DNA from: Glebionis coronaria
Taxonomy: Eukaryota > Streptophyta > Magnoliopsida > Asterales > Asteraceae
Reading direction: 5' to 3'
DNA: 64,000 bases
NCBI GenBank assembly: GCA_025667525.1
Contig: CM046882.1
Location: 19,604,488-19,668,487 of the forward strand
The notes beneath the pieces are model-generated. The model had not been told where the DNA came from, made no database searches, and saw only the letters and a program-made list of their open reading frames with translations. How positions within the stretch are numbered: the stretch's first letter is position 1; every line of letters begins with the position of its first letter. The position numbers and the translations under genes are program-made. This document shows positions 1-11,379 of this stretch, piece after piece.

Positions 1-1080
1 TTATCGAAACTTTTTAGAACCAATTACAAAGATTATATTGATTTAATATGAATGAATTAATGTCGGCATTTATTATGTTTATCAATGACTCGCAATAATA
101 AATCTTATACTAACCCAACCAATAATTATGTTTTAACAATTTATTTAGGTACAACTTATGTTTATTATACGACCATCTTTTTTTAACTAAATAAAATAAG
201 TATGAATCGTTAACTAACAGTAAATTGTCTCACACAAATAATTAAACATAATATTAAGTCAATCAAAATAATTTATAAATAAATCATAAATCAATGTAAT
301 AAAAAATATGATAACCCAAAAGTAATGATCAAACCATAAATAAAGTTATCAGAAGGAATTACAACAAAACTAGCCGGACATCATGGTGCACTCGACCCAC
401 TGTCCGCTTTTCATCACAACAAGTCTCGTCGGTTTTTTTTTCGTTCTAGCAGTCTTTTTCTTCTCCAATGAATGATAGCAACAACCAATTGATAGCTTAA
501 TTTTGGGCTCCAAAAAAACTGGAGTGGCGGCTGCTAAATAAATGCGCCAAAAACAATTGTGTTCCTCCTTTTTTTTATTCGGTTGTGTCTCAATGATGAC
601 TCTTCACCATGAATTGTTGTAACCCTTGTTGCAATAAATGCGGCTCACTAAAAACACCCCCAAAAGTCACGTCTTTTTTTTTCTTTTATACTTGTAACTG
701 GAGTCGGTTATGGTGTTGGGCCATTGGGACCAAATGGGCCAAAAGTATTATTTTTTTTTTATTTTTTTTAATTCTTTTAACATATATTAACTTTGACCCA
801 ATAAAATATAACCCAACGCCAACAATTGCTCAACCGAAGCCCGGACAAATAAAAGATGACCGAAAATATTGCAACGCGCTCAAATCTTTTTCTTCAATAT
901 TATTTCTTCATTTATCGGCACTCACAATGTCTTTTCTCCAAAAAATTAATTAAGCGTCCATTTTTATTCCACTTCGCTCGTAACCTACATAATCACAAAA
1001 CACACTCAAAGTACATATATAACGATAAATAAATATACAATTATGCTAAATTAACATGCTATTAGGTGTATGCAAAATAC
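1..1080. other. Intergenic, no gene recognised
   Basis: AT-rich sequence with short homopolymer runs. A 114-codon ORF at 609-953 is mostly Phe/Leu/Ile from poly-T tracts and matches no family I know, so it is not called as a gene. No RNA gene or mobile-element end is visible. Confidence 0.6.
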
Positions 1081-2828
1081 ACCGATTACATATCCATTTT
1101 AGTTTTTATAGAATTTAGCGGGTTGTTTAATCATTTATGTTGACACTCAAACATATATAAGTGAGTAACTTGTGGCTGAAATGTGACTCATAACAATTTT
1201 GTTTTATTAACAAATATGTGTAAATTTCTCGTATGAGTCCCACATAGGATTGATGAATGGTTTCCAAAAGATATATGTCAATGGATGTTAAAAGAGTTTC
1301 AATAGTCATCATATCTTGGAAAATTTATATGATCTTTCAAATTTTTAATACCTATTTTACCTACTAAAACTTTCATAACTTATTATCCAGTCACGACCAA
1401 ATATCAACAAAAGCTCGATGAAACTACTACCAAGGTAATACGCACAAACACATTTCGGCACAGACAAACAGTGATTGTAATTGAAAATTGAACAGGAAAT
1501 CGTGATAATTACATGACAATTTGTACTCGATAACACGATAAAATATTCATCCACTCAACATAAACAAAATTTAAATGAATCACATCATCAACGATACCAC
1601 AACCAAAAGAACTTGTTAATCAAAAGAGATTCATTATCGCTACATGATAAATAGTCATTAGCGTGTTTGTTCCAGCTTATAGCATATTTAGTTTTGGTTT
1701 TATGTTCCATAACCTCGCTTATCTTGAAACTTTGCGACTTGTATAAATTTGTCAAACGATACTACGATATGATACTACATCAAATACACTCGGAAACAAA
1801 GATGGTGACATCATTAACAACTCGGTTAAAATCAATAATTCTAATTAGATCGATGAAGTCATTTGCATCAACTCAATAATAACAAGTTAACAACCGTATG
1901 TATCCAAATTTAGCTACTAGTAAAACTTTATTAACAACGAAACTAAACATGTCGTTATCAGCTCATGAAGATTGAGATGATTTATAGAAAGTAAGTGTTA
2001 TTTTTCATTTTATTTATAAGAAAAAGGATTTATGAATTTTTAGTAAGAAGATATTTTTTGTTAAAAAAAATATTAAATAGTTATAGAATTTATAAATATT
2101 CTCCATGCGGATTCTTACCAAGAGTAAAGTTGAAGTAATACTCTTCCCATTAATCCACATGGGAACCATCTATTAATCTATACATACATGATGCATATAC
2201 AATGTTGTATATAACCATAGAGAGATTTAATTTTTTTTTCGATGTGGGAAGTATATGGTTAAGATCCTTTATAGATAAAAAAAAATGAGGTGGTAATTAT
2301 ATAACCGTTGACTCTCTTAGTTTAAGATGGTAATGTGTTGCATGAAAACAAGATGGTAATGTTAACCAAATGAGACATGCATGTGCATATGGTACATAAC
2401 CGAGTAAGGTTGGTTCGCTTCAACCTGATGTTGGTTGGTTTTCTTTTTCTCACATTTTGTGTTTCACATTTTGTGTTTCACGTGTTTTTGAGACACAATA
2501 TTTCATTTATATTAACTTTATTTTTGACATACTTTATCTCGTTGCGAAGCATTCTTCGAGAAGAACGCAAAGCTACTAACTACAACGAATATATATAACA
2601 TATACATATATTAAATTATGTCCAAGTTTTGCAAAAACTCAATTTGGAAAACCAATTTTCAAACATTAAAACTATATCAAGTAAAAAACACACATTGTGT
2701 GTATTTTAAAACGCATACATATTGCATCAAGGTCCGAACCAAGTATTACATTGCTTTTGGGTTAGCCTTAGAGAGTGACTTTAAGGCGACCCGTAATGCA
2801 TCGGTCGTGCATGTTATCCGGACCCGTT
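1081..2828 (+). repeat. Local repeat family, copy A (left part)
   Basis: Diverged copy of a repeat family seen about nine times in the window. Landmarks present here are the block near 1090-1215 (also at 26640, 30940 and 35330), the block near 1661-1800 (also at 20491, 29160 and 32560), the block near 2165-2215 with atggtgcatatacaatg-like sequence (also at 20920, 29640, 33060, 35490 and 45335), and the block near 2340-2410. The copy is interrupted on the right by the copia element, and a short continuation reappears at 11120-11170. No ORF is conserved between copies. Confidence 0.7.
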
Positions 2829-3710
2829 TGTTGGGATTTTAGAATACTAGTTAACCATTAACTACGAGTGCGCAGCGGAATGGATCTAGTATAACATTTA
2901 CGATTAACACATAATAAAGTAATAAAAATACTAACCTTTTAATTTAATTGACTAAATCAATTAAATTGGTCTTGATCTTGAAACATAACGGTAAAATAAC
3001 CGTCTCCACCGGTTGCTCACACACACGTCAAGTGAATACGTTACGGTGCTAGTGGTTGTTTCACGGTTACTAACAACAAGTGTTTTGATACTTGTTTAAT
3101 ACCAATCAAATATTACGAATGGTATATATTAATAGCTCCAAAATAATAACCAAAATGGTTACAATATGTTGCTGGCACAGAGACCCCAAAAAAGTATCGA
3201 AACAAGTTTTAGTTTAAAACCTTTTTTTTTTCACACAGAAATGAGATCACCATCTCACATTTTATAGTTTCTCAAGTCATCATAAAAGAAAAGATATTTT
3301 GTATCTCAAGTCTTGCCGACAAAGAAAAAGTATCATATATTCTATGATGAATATTCTGCCGTGTGAAACCATGAAATAGGAAATGAGAATCAATTATATT
3401 TTTAAAACATCTCATGTCTTTAACTTCATTTTGGTCATATCATTATCACGTATAATCATTTTGACAAAGCAAATATACGTAGACATTATACTTGTTTTTA
3501 TTTATTTATTTAACATGTATTAGTTAGTTTGCAACGTCTAACGGTCAAACCAATAATTGTTAAATAACTGCATGAAACATTATTAAAAGTTTAATAAATA
3601 TATAACACATATATTATTAAACATATAATAAAACGTACTCTTCGTGTTTAAGTGTGTGCCCCCGATAGGCTCACTCATTTTTGATGACTAAACGATCGCA
3701 TATTCCAACA
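2829..3710 (-). repeat. 3' LTR of intact Ty1/copia element
   Basis: This 882-bp direct repeat of 10199-11079 starts TGTTGG and ends CCAACA. Because the polyprotein lies on the minus strand, this copy is the 3' LTR. The purine tract AAGTGGGAG (read on the minus strand) sits directly inside it at about 3711-3720, as expected for a copia polypurine tract. By eye the two LTRs differ by about four substitutions and one poly-T length change, which means a recent insertion. Confidence 0.95.
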
Positions 3711-4578
3711 GCTCCCACTTGTGAACGTTTAGAATAATTCGTCTACAATAAAATATCTAGCAACACTTTATTGTAATCAGAAATGATTGAGGTATAGTTT
3801 CAAGAATAATATCTCAAAAGTATTCGATGGTATATGATTATTAAAGCTTGCTGGTAATCATCCCTTTGTTTCTAGTACCGTTAAACCATGGGTATGGATC
3901 CTGACTCATTCCATATAGTTTAACTCATTTTCTCGTGATCAAATTAATTTAGATAGTCCAAATGTATCAAGAATCATCTTGATCACGCTTTGGGTACGGC
4001 CATACAATTATCTAATTAATTCTGGAGAGGATCCAGTGGTACTTCACTGCACTATATCAAGTGGAGGAACAAATTCTATATTGACTGCAAGTGTCTGTGG
4101 ATGCTGCTTCACAACACTTCCAACTATAGCCTTTATAACTAACTCTTGCAAGCTAGCGTTTAACATATAATCAAGAAGCGATATTCACACATGCACAACT
4201 TGTTTGCATCTCAAGTCTAAGGACGACTTAATCACCATTTTCGAAAACTTACTCATGACAAGGATCCAAAAGTAATATTCGAAAGTTCGGGGTGTCCAAT
4301 ATTCATCCCTTATGAATAACATATAAGTTTGGTGGGAACCGTCCATTATACTCAAAGAATATAACCAACACTCATGTTTGTCTTAATGTAGACAATATTC
4401 CCATATTGCTAACCGACAATGGACATGTTTAGAATAATCAAATATTCAAGGATTTAAACATACAAATATAGGACAACAATAATTATATGAATGATAACAA
4501 ACATCAAATATCTTTATTCATCAGAAAATAATAATTGTCTTATAATCCCAAATTATCCAAATACTAAAATAACACAGA

Positions 4579-7500
4579 TTACATGAGACTATTAGCTGGA
4601 AGCAAACCAATGTTATGAGAAAGCATTGAATGCTTTTTAAGTTCCAAAGCCTTCGTAAAGGGGTCAGCTAAGTTGTCATCTGTGTGAACTTTCTCCAGTG
4701 TAATATCACCCAGTTCAATCACTTCTCGGAGGTAGTGAACTTTAGCACGATAATGTTTCGCACCTTTAGTGATTCCTGGTTCATTAGCTATAGTAATGGC
4801 TCCGGTATTGTCACAATACATCTTCATAGGTTCATTATTTGTGGGAACAACACCAAGCCCAGAAATAAACTTCCTAATCCAAACTGCTTCTTTAGCAGCC
4901 TCTGAAGCGGCTATATACTCAGCCTCTGTAGATGAGATAGCATGGATGGTCTGCTTCGAGCTTTTCCAGCTTACAGCACCTCCATTCATTTTTAAAACAT
5001 ATCCAGTCTGAGACTTCGTGTCATCAGCGTCTGTCAGATATCCAGCGTCAGTGTAGCAAGCAACCCTGAGCTCTCGTTTCATATCTCCTCCATAAACCAG
5101 AAACATGTCTTTGGTATGCCTAAGATACCTTAGAATGTTCTTAACAGCAGTCCAATGATCCTCACCAGGATTCTGCTGAAAACGGCTCGTCATGTTCTGA
5201 GAGAACGCAACGTCTGGTCTAGTGCATCTGACAGCATACATGATTGATCCTACTGCCGAAGCATAAGGAACTCTCTGCATGCGTTTCACCTCAGCAGGGG
5301 TAGATGCTCCTTGAGTCTTAGATAATTTTGAATCAGTTAGCATGGAAATAAAACCGCGTTTGGAATTATCCATGTTATACTTCTTCAAAATTTTATCTAT
5401 GTAAGCACTTTGACATAAACCAATTAACCGTCTTGATCTATCTCGATAGATCTTGATTCCAAGAATATATGCAGCATCTCCTAGATCTTTCATAGCAAAA
5501 CACTTTCCAAGGTAAGCTTTTACACTTTGCAACGTTGGAATGTCTTTTCCCATGATTAATATGTCATCGACATACAGGATTAGGAACACCACATTACTCC
5601 CACTAGCTTTGATATATACACATGGCTCATCGGGATTCTGAGTGAAACCAAAGTTCTTGATTTCATCATCAAATCTCTTATTCCATTGCCTTGATGCTTG
5701 CTTAAGTCCATAAATGGATCTTTGAAGCTTGCATACTTGGTTTGGATATTTAGGATTGACAAAACCTTCAGGTTGCTTCATATAGACCTCTTCGTAAAGA
5801 TGCCCATTGAGGAAAGCGGTTTTAACATCCATTTGCCAAATCTCATAGTCATAGAACGCGGCTATGGCTAAGAGAATCCTTATAGCTTTGATATCTGCAA
5901 CAGGAGAGAAGGTTTCTTCATAATCAACCCCGTAGGTTTTAGTGAAGCCCCTCGCTACATATCGAGCTTTAAAGGTGTGTACATTGCCATCCATGTCGGT
6001 CTTCTTCTTGTATAACCACTTGCCGCTAACGGTTCTAGCGTTAGGAGGAAGGTCAACTAAGATCCAGACATCATTGTCTTTCATGGATTGCATCTCCACA
6101 TTCATAGCATCAAGCCATTTTTCAGATTCAGGATCTGCTAATGCAGCTTTATAGTTAGTAGGTTCACCATGATCCCCTAACTCATGTTCCTCAACGTCAA
6201 TGTATAAACACATACGGTCAGGAGCACGCCTAGTCCTTGTAGACTTTCGAATGGGAGCTATATCACTTATAGGTTCATCAATTTCTTGATCATCCTCTTC
6301 ATGATCGCTAGTGTTTTCAGAAGGATGTATATCTTCATCTTGAATTACTTCAAGATCTTCTAAACTCCCACTTGCTTCTTGATTCACAAGATTACTCTCT
6401 AGGAATTCAGCATTACGAGCAACAATAACCTTGTTCTCGGGTGGGTAATAGAAGGAGTAACCCATTGTTTCCTTTGGGTATCCTACAAAGATACACTTAA
6501 TCGATCTGGGTTCAAGTTTGTCAGGTTTATTAAGCGTATCACGCTTAACAAGAGCCTCACATCCCCAGACCTTTAAGTAAGACAACTTAGGGGCTTGCCC
6601 ATGCCATACTTCGTATGGAGTCTTTTCAACCTTCTTAGTTGGAACCATATTGAGAATGGGTGCAGCAGACTCAAGAGCATAATCCCAAAAGGACTTTGGA
6701 AGAGTTGTTTGGGCCATCATGGAGCGAACCATATCTAGTAGGGTTCTATTTCTCCTCTCAGACACACCATTATGTTGTGGAGTGTATGGAGGAGTTCTAT
6801 GGGCAATAATCCCATGCTCCTTAAGATGATCCAAAAACTCATAACTCATAAATTCACCTCCACGATCAGAACGTAGTGCCTTTATGGTTTTACCGAGTTG
6901 ATTTTCTACTTCCTTTTGAAACACCTTAAATGTTTCAAACACTCCATGCTTATGCTTTAGCAAGTAAACATAACCATAACGACTATAGTCGTCAGTGAAA
7001 GTGACGAAGTAGCTTGCACCTTGTCTTGACACGGTTCTGAATGGGCCACATACATCGGTGTGTATAAGTCCAAGCAGATCTTTAGCCCTCTCCACTTGAT
7101 GTGAATAAGGTTTACGTGCCATCTTACCAGATAAACATGAAACACACTTGTCAAAGGAATCATCATCGTTTGACTTAAGCAATCCATCAGTTTGTAATTG
7201 CTTAATGCGTTTTTTGCTTATGTGGCCAAGGCGACAATGCCATAAGAGTGTAGAGTCCAAGTTAGACTTGGCCCTTTTGTTACTTACAACATAAATAGAA
7301 CTATCGTTTGTATTAGAATCACACATATCAATTTCATATATACCATCACGAGGAATAGCACGAAAATAAAACATATTATCTTTCGAAACTGAAATTATTG
7401 CATTATTCTCAAAACGGTTAACAAAACCATCGTCATACAAACGGAAAACTGAAACAATCCCTCTAGAAATAGAAGGTGCGTAATGACAATTATTCAAAAT

Positions 7501-8634
7501 GACTACTAGTCCACTAGGGAGAAATAATTGAAAAACACCAATGGCTTCGACAGCTGCACGATGACCATTGCCCACGTACAGGTTCAAAGCTCCTGGCTTC
7601 AGCTTCCTACTTATCCTTAGTCCCTGAGTAGTATTACAGATGTGAGTACCACAACCAGTGTCATAAACCCAAGATTTATTAGGAAAAGTAAAGAGTTCTA
7701 TAGTGAAGATACCTGAAGTGCTAGCTCCTTGAGATAGCTTCTTCTTCTTCCACAACTCAGCGAGATACTCTGGACAGTTTCTCTTCCAATGACCAATGTC
7801 ACCGCATTGGTGACAAGTGGCGTCCTTTGCAGGATTCTCTCTCTTTGGTGGAGGGGGAATCTTAGCTCTAGGAGTAAAGTTTGCTACTTTCTTCCCTTTG
7901 CCATGATTCTTACCCTTCGCAGCATTAGACGGTTTAGCCTTATTAGGCTTTTGGATCCTTCCTGCCCTAATAGCATTGATAGTATTAGCAGTAGCAGGTG
8001 CAACCTTCTTTGGCAACGTCTTCTCATGTAGCTTGAGCATGGCATGCAGCTCAGGTATTGTCTTCCCCAGGCCATGCATATTGTAATCTTGCACGAACCT
8101 ATCATAATCCTTGTTCAGTGAGGCTAAGATTAGGCTAACTGCAAGTTTCAGTGACACGGGATGACCGAGACGTTCCAAGTTCTCTATGTAGCCCTTCATC
8201 TTTAAGACATAAGAGCTCACAGATTGTCCATCCTCATGTTTACACGCGTGAAAGGCACGTGCAACATCAAGGAGTTCTTGATCCGCTTGTTCAGTGAACA
8301 TGGTTTTCAACTCCTCCATCATTGACCATGCGCCATGACCCTCCAAAAGCCTTTGGAGTTCAGGGGACATAGTCATGAGCATAAGGCCAACAATTTCTCT
8401 GGACCTTTTAACCCAAGTAGGGTGGTACTCCGGGTCTTGTTGAGGACCTTCAACACCAGGAGGAAGAAACAGGAGATCAGGAATAGGTTGCTCAAGGTAT
8501 TTAACCAAGTCATCAGTTTCGAGCGCTATCCGAAGAGCACGATACCAATCAACAAAGTTAGTTTCAGTCAGCTTCATTTTCTCAAGGAAAGACTTAACAA
8601 CCGTGTTGTTTAAGCAAGAGGTAGAATTATTCAT
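4579..8634 (-). CDS. Ty1/copia gag-pol polyprotein
   Basis: An uninterrupted 1351-residue polyprotein encoding capsid-like Gag, protease, integrase, reverse transcriptase and RNase H. Gag occupies about residues 1-290 and ends in a CCHC zinc knuckle (C274, C277, H282, C287). The protease active site is D325-T-G. The integrase HHCC finger is H466/H471/C497/C500, and the catalytic triad is D527, D590 and E626 with DD35E spacing. Reverse transcriptase carries D936 in QMDVKTAFLNG and the YVDD box at 1021-1024. RNase H has D1196, the SSTEAEY motif at 1234-1240 and D1275. The domain order protease-integrase-RT-RNase H identifies copia rather than gypsy. The start is the first in-frame Met before the conserved Gag region. 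Gag and Pol share one frame with no frameshift or stop between them. I infer that it is potentially active. Confidence 0.97.
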   Translation of the reverse strand: MNNSTSCLNNTVVKSFLEKMKLTETNFVDWYRALRIALETDDLVKYLEQPIPDLLFLPPGVEGPQQDPEYHPTWVKRSREIVGLMLMTMSPELQRLLEGHGAWSMMEELKTMFTEQADQELLDVARAFHACKHEDGQSVSSYVLKMKGYIENLERLGHPVSLKLAVSLILASLNKDYDRFVQDYNMHGLGKTIPELHAMLKLHEKTLPKKVAPATANTINAIRAGRIQKPNKAKPSNAAKGKNHGKGKKVANFTPRAKIPPPPKRENPAKDATCHQCGDIGHWKRNCPEYLAELWKKKKLSQGASTSGIFTIELFTFPNKSWVYDTGCGTHICNTTQGLRISRKLKPGALNLYVGNGHRAAVEAIGVFQLFLPSGLVVILNNCHYAPSISRGIVSVFRLYDDGFVNRFENNAIISVSKDNMFYFRAIPRDGIYEIDMCDSNTNDSSIYVVSNKRAKSNLDSTLLWHCRLGHISKKRIKQLQTDGLLKSNDDDSFDKCVSCLSGKMARKPYSHQVERAKDLLGLIHTDVCGPFRTVSRQGASYFVTFTDDYSRYGYVYLLKHKHGVFETFKVFQKEVENQLGKTIKALRSDRGGEFMSYEFLDHLKEHGIIAHRTPPYTPQHNGVSERRNRTLLDMVRSMMAQTTLPKSFWDYALESAAPILNMVPTKKVEKTPYEVWHGQAPKLSYLKVWGCEALVKRDTLNKPDKLEPRSIKCIFVGYPKETMGYSFYYPPENKVIVARNAEFLESNLVNQEASGSLEDLEVIQDEDIHPSENTSDHEEDDQEIDEPISDIAPIRKSTRTRRAPDRMCLYIDVEEHELGDHGEPTNYKAALADPESEKWLDAMNVEMQSMKDNDVWILVDLPPNARTVSGKWLYKKKTDMDGNVHTFKARYVARGFTKTYGVDYEETFSPVADIKAIRILLAIAAFYDYEIWQMDVKTAFLNGHLYEEVYMKQPEGFVNPKYPNQVCKLQRSIYGLKQASRQWNKRFDDEIKNFGFTQNPDEPCVYIKASGSNVVFLILYVDDILIMGKDIPTLQSVKAYLGKCFAMKDLGDAAYILGIKIYRDRSRRLIGLCQSAYIDKILKKYNMDNSKRGFISMLTDSKLSKTQGASTPAEVKRMQRVPYASAVGSIMYAVRCTRPDVAFSQNMTSRFQQNPGEDHWTAVKNILRYLRHTKDMFLVYGGDMKRELRVACYTDAGYLTDADDTKSQTGYVLKMNGGAVSWKSSKQTIHAISSTEAEYIAASEAAKEAVWIRKFISGLGVVPTNNEPMKMYCDNTGAITIANEPGITKGAKHYRAKVHYLREVIELGDITLEKVHTDDNLADPFTKALELKKHSMLSHNIGLLPANSLM

Positions 8635-10198
8635 CTACAAAATAAAAGTTCAACGATTAGTATTTTCGATAATTACATTCTCAAAAGAATTAACTACCCA
8701 ATTAATCATTATGAGACTAAGATCCTTGCTTGCACTCCCACTTAATATTAGAGGTCCGACCCTCTAATATCAAGTAGGGCAAGAGGTAAGCGTCGAGCGT
8801 TAATTGCATTACAAGTGCAACTCTTAGATTTATGAGACGATTCATGAATTTTATTGTTGTAGAGTGTTTGGATGGGAGTTCTCACATCTCTTTCGAGTAC
8901 CATTGAACATCTCAAGCAAACTTGTTCTACATGTAATAAATCATGAGTATGTTTCATCTCATCTTATGCCTCGGGTTCCGAATCTGACCGGGAACTCGAC
9001 TTAAGTCGTACCAATTTAAAGCATGCAATAATTGGCAAAGGTCTGACCAGTGATAAAAATCGCCTTGGGTGCATGATTCGCCCTAGGTCTGACCAGATGG
9101 CGAAAAACCACAACAAGTGCTATTAAATTGGATGGCATAGACTTAAAAATTCAAATAGGTATCACATAAGTTTTAGAAAACAAATGTCAAAACGTGTAAA
9201 AGATGCATGCAATCATCCTTTAGCACAAGTTAAGAAAAACCTTTTGTTAACTTTTGGTTTTAGGCGTGTTTACCGCAGGAAAGCATTAAAGAATGATCAA
9301 ACCCTATATCCTACTCTTCATGCGCCCGAAGGCGCAAGTGCTTGGGATAATTATCACATAGATGCCGAAACATTATGTGACACGGGAAACATTAAAGATC
9401 ATTCAAACCCTAGATAGCTTGACTAGAACACGTAGTGCAATAGCAAGTCTATCATTAGTAAGGCACAAAATGGTGTTGTAATTTTAAGTATTATAAACCA
9501 ATTAATTTTGCAAATCACGTCGTTGAGAAGATGGTTTATAAGCCATCATTACGGTATGTAAGCCCAACTCGAGTGACAATATGATTTCGCAAAACAATTA
9601 GATTATAATAAAAGCAAGTTTCATAGATCTTATGTCAATATTAAGATTTGTTCAAAAACAAGTTTTAACAAACAACACATAGCCGATTCGCAAGGAAAAA
9701 TAAGTGTATTAATATGACATACTTTTAAAGCTAGTTTTGATATAAGTAGAGATCCGTTTTTTATGATTTCTAGAATCTTGTATTATTATGTTTTGCAATT
9801 CTGGATGGAAAACAAATAAGCACATAAAAACAGACTAGAAGGGGTAGAAGAAGAAGACAGACTCTATATGAAAGCAGTAAATCATATAAGATCCAAGATC
9901 TCAAATGAGTCTTCCCCAATTTGAGGATCAAAGACCCTCACCAAGTTGCTAGGTACTTGGTGACGAGCATGCATCACAAACGTGATTGCTAAAGTCTTTG
10001 ACGGATAAAAATAAAATTTTGTTTATTAACCAATTTAATAAACCTACCCAATTTTATTAGATCTAGATCAAGATTAAAATTTTATGGCAAGAATGCATGT
10101 TATTGCCATAGAAAATAAATAAAGCGAGTATTTAAGCGGATCTAGCGTGTTTATCTATGTGTAACCCATAAATGCCATACGATGACTCGTGATGCCAC
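8635..10198 (-). other. Copia 5' leader and primer-binding region
   Basis: Untranslated leader between the 5' LTR and the gag start, about 1.56 kb. The primer-binding region adjoins the LTR at about 10180-10198. A 77-codon plus-strand ORF at 9184-9417 resembles no known protein and lies antisense to the element, so it is not called. Confidence 0.75.
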
Positions 10199-11079
10199 TG
10201 TTGGGATTTTAGAATACTAGTTAACCATTAACTACGAGTGCGCAGCGGAATGGATCTAGTATAACATTTACGGTTAACACATAATAAAGTAATAAAAATA
10301 CTAACCTTTTAATTTAATTGACTAAATCAATTAAATTGGTCTTGATCTTGAAACGTAACGGTAAAATAACCGTCTCCACCGGTTGCTCACACACACGTCA
10401 AGTGAATACGTTACGGTGCTAGTGGTTGTTTCACGGTTACTAACAACAAGTGTTTTGATACTTGTTTAATACCAATCAAATATTACGAATGGTATATATT
10501 AATAGCTCCAAAATAATAACCAAAATGGTTACAATATGTTGCTGGCACAGAGACCCCAAAAAAGTATCGAAACAAGTTTTAGTTTAAAACCTTTTTTTTT
10601 CACACAGAAATGAGATCACCATCTCACATTTTATAGTTTCTCAAGTCATCATAAAAGAAAAGATATTTTGTATCTCAAGTCTTGCCGACAAAGAAAAAGT
10701 ATCATATATTCTATGATGAATATTCTGCCGTGTGAAACCATGAAATAGGAAATGAGAATCAATTATATTTTTAAAACATCCCATGTCTTTAACTTCATTT
10801 TGGTTATATCATTATCACGTATAATCATTTTGACAAAGCAAATATACGTAGACATTATACTTGTTTTTATTTATTTATTTAACATGTATTAGTTAGTTTG
10901 CAACGTCTAACGGTCAAACCAATAATTGTTAAATAACTGCATGAAACATTATTAAAAGTTTAATAAATATATAACACATATATTATTAAACATATAATAA
11001 AACGTACTCTTCGTGTTTAAGTGTGTGCCCCCGATAGGCTCACTCATTTTTGATGACTAAACGATCGCATATTCCAACA
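10199..11079 (-). repeat. 5' LTR of intact Ty1/copia element
   Basis: An 881-bp LTR, nearly identical to 2829-3710, with TGTTGG...CCAACA ends. In minus-strand orientation it lies upstream of gag-pol and should hold the promoter. Several TATATA-like runs are present, but none can be singled out as the start signal. Confidence 0.95.
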
Positions 11080-11170
11080 CCACCCTTTGCTACACGTCTG
11101 ATGCGTTAGATCCCTTAACGGTTATCTTAAACACCAAATAAGGAGAAGTCAGTTCTAAACAAGACCAAGT
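11080..11170 (+). repeat. Local repeat family, copy A (right remnant)
   Basis: Downstream of the copia element, the block around taaacaccaaataaggagaa at about 11130-11150 matches blocks at 21240, 26180, 29957 and 45580 of the local family. This shows that the copia element interrupted one copy. The sequence then leaves the family. Confidence 0.6.
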
Positions 11171-11314
11171 TTATGCGTCTAAATAGGGACGAAATTTAAC
11201 AACTATTATTGAAGGAGCCGAACTATGTATTTATTACAGTTATTGTCCTATTACACATTACTACTTATAACTATTTTAGGAAGTGGTCCGCATTTTTTTA
11301 TTAATTTCCTTCCG

Positions 11315-11327
11315 TTTTGGCGGGAAA
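11315..11327 (+). promoter_or_regulatory. E2F-type binding site
   Basis: The sequence ttttggcgggaaa contains a full match to the plant E2F consensus TTTSSCGS. It lies about 200 bases upstream of a stretch with features of a plant 5' leader (pyrimidine-rich) and a plausible splice donor at about 11606. Such sites typically control DNA-replication and repair genes; here the downstream gene is only a relic. Confidence 0.4.
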
Positions 11328-11379
11328 TATTTTTTGCCACCTGTCCCGAAGTCCTGTACGCGTGTCTTGCTAAAAAAGT

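Larger units (their letters stand above)
2829..11079 (-). mobile_element. Ty1/copia LTR retrotransposon, apparently intact
   Basis: An 8.25-kb element: 5' LTR 10199-11079, primer-binding region just left of 10199, gag-pol ORF 8634-4579, polypurine tract at about 3711-3720, 3' LTR 2829-3710. All parts needed for autonomous retrotransposition are visible and the ORF has no break. The primer site reads TGGCATCACGAG on the minus strand, an imperfect match to the usual TGGTATCAGAGC complement of initiator tRNA-Met. The bases flanking the two ends (ccgtt on the left, ccacc on the right) do not form a target-site duplication. The element sits inside copy A of the local repeat. Confidence 0.93.

Noticed and set aside
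609..953. 114-codon plus-strand ORF with Cys-rich start (MNCCNPCC)
   Set aside because: The body is translated poly-T and poly-A tracts. It has no domain, no promoter and no conserved pattern, and is most likely a chance ORF.
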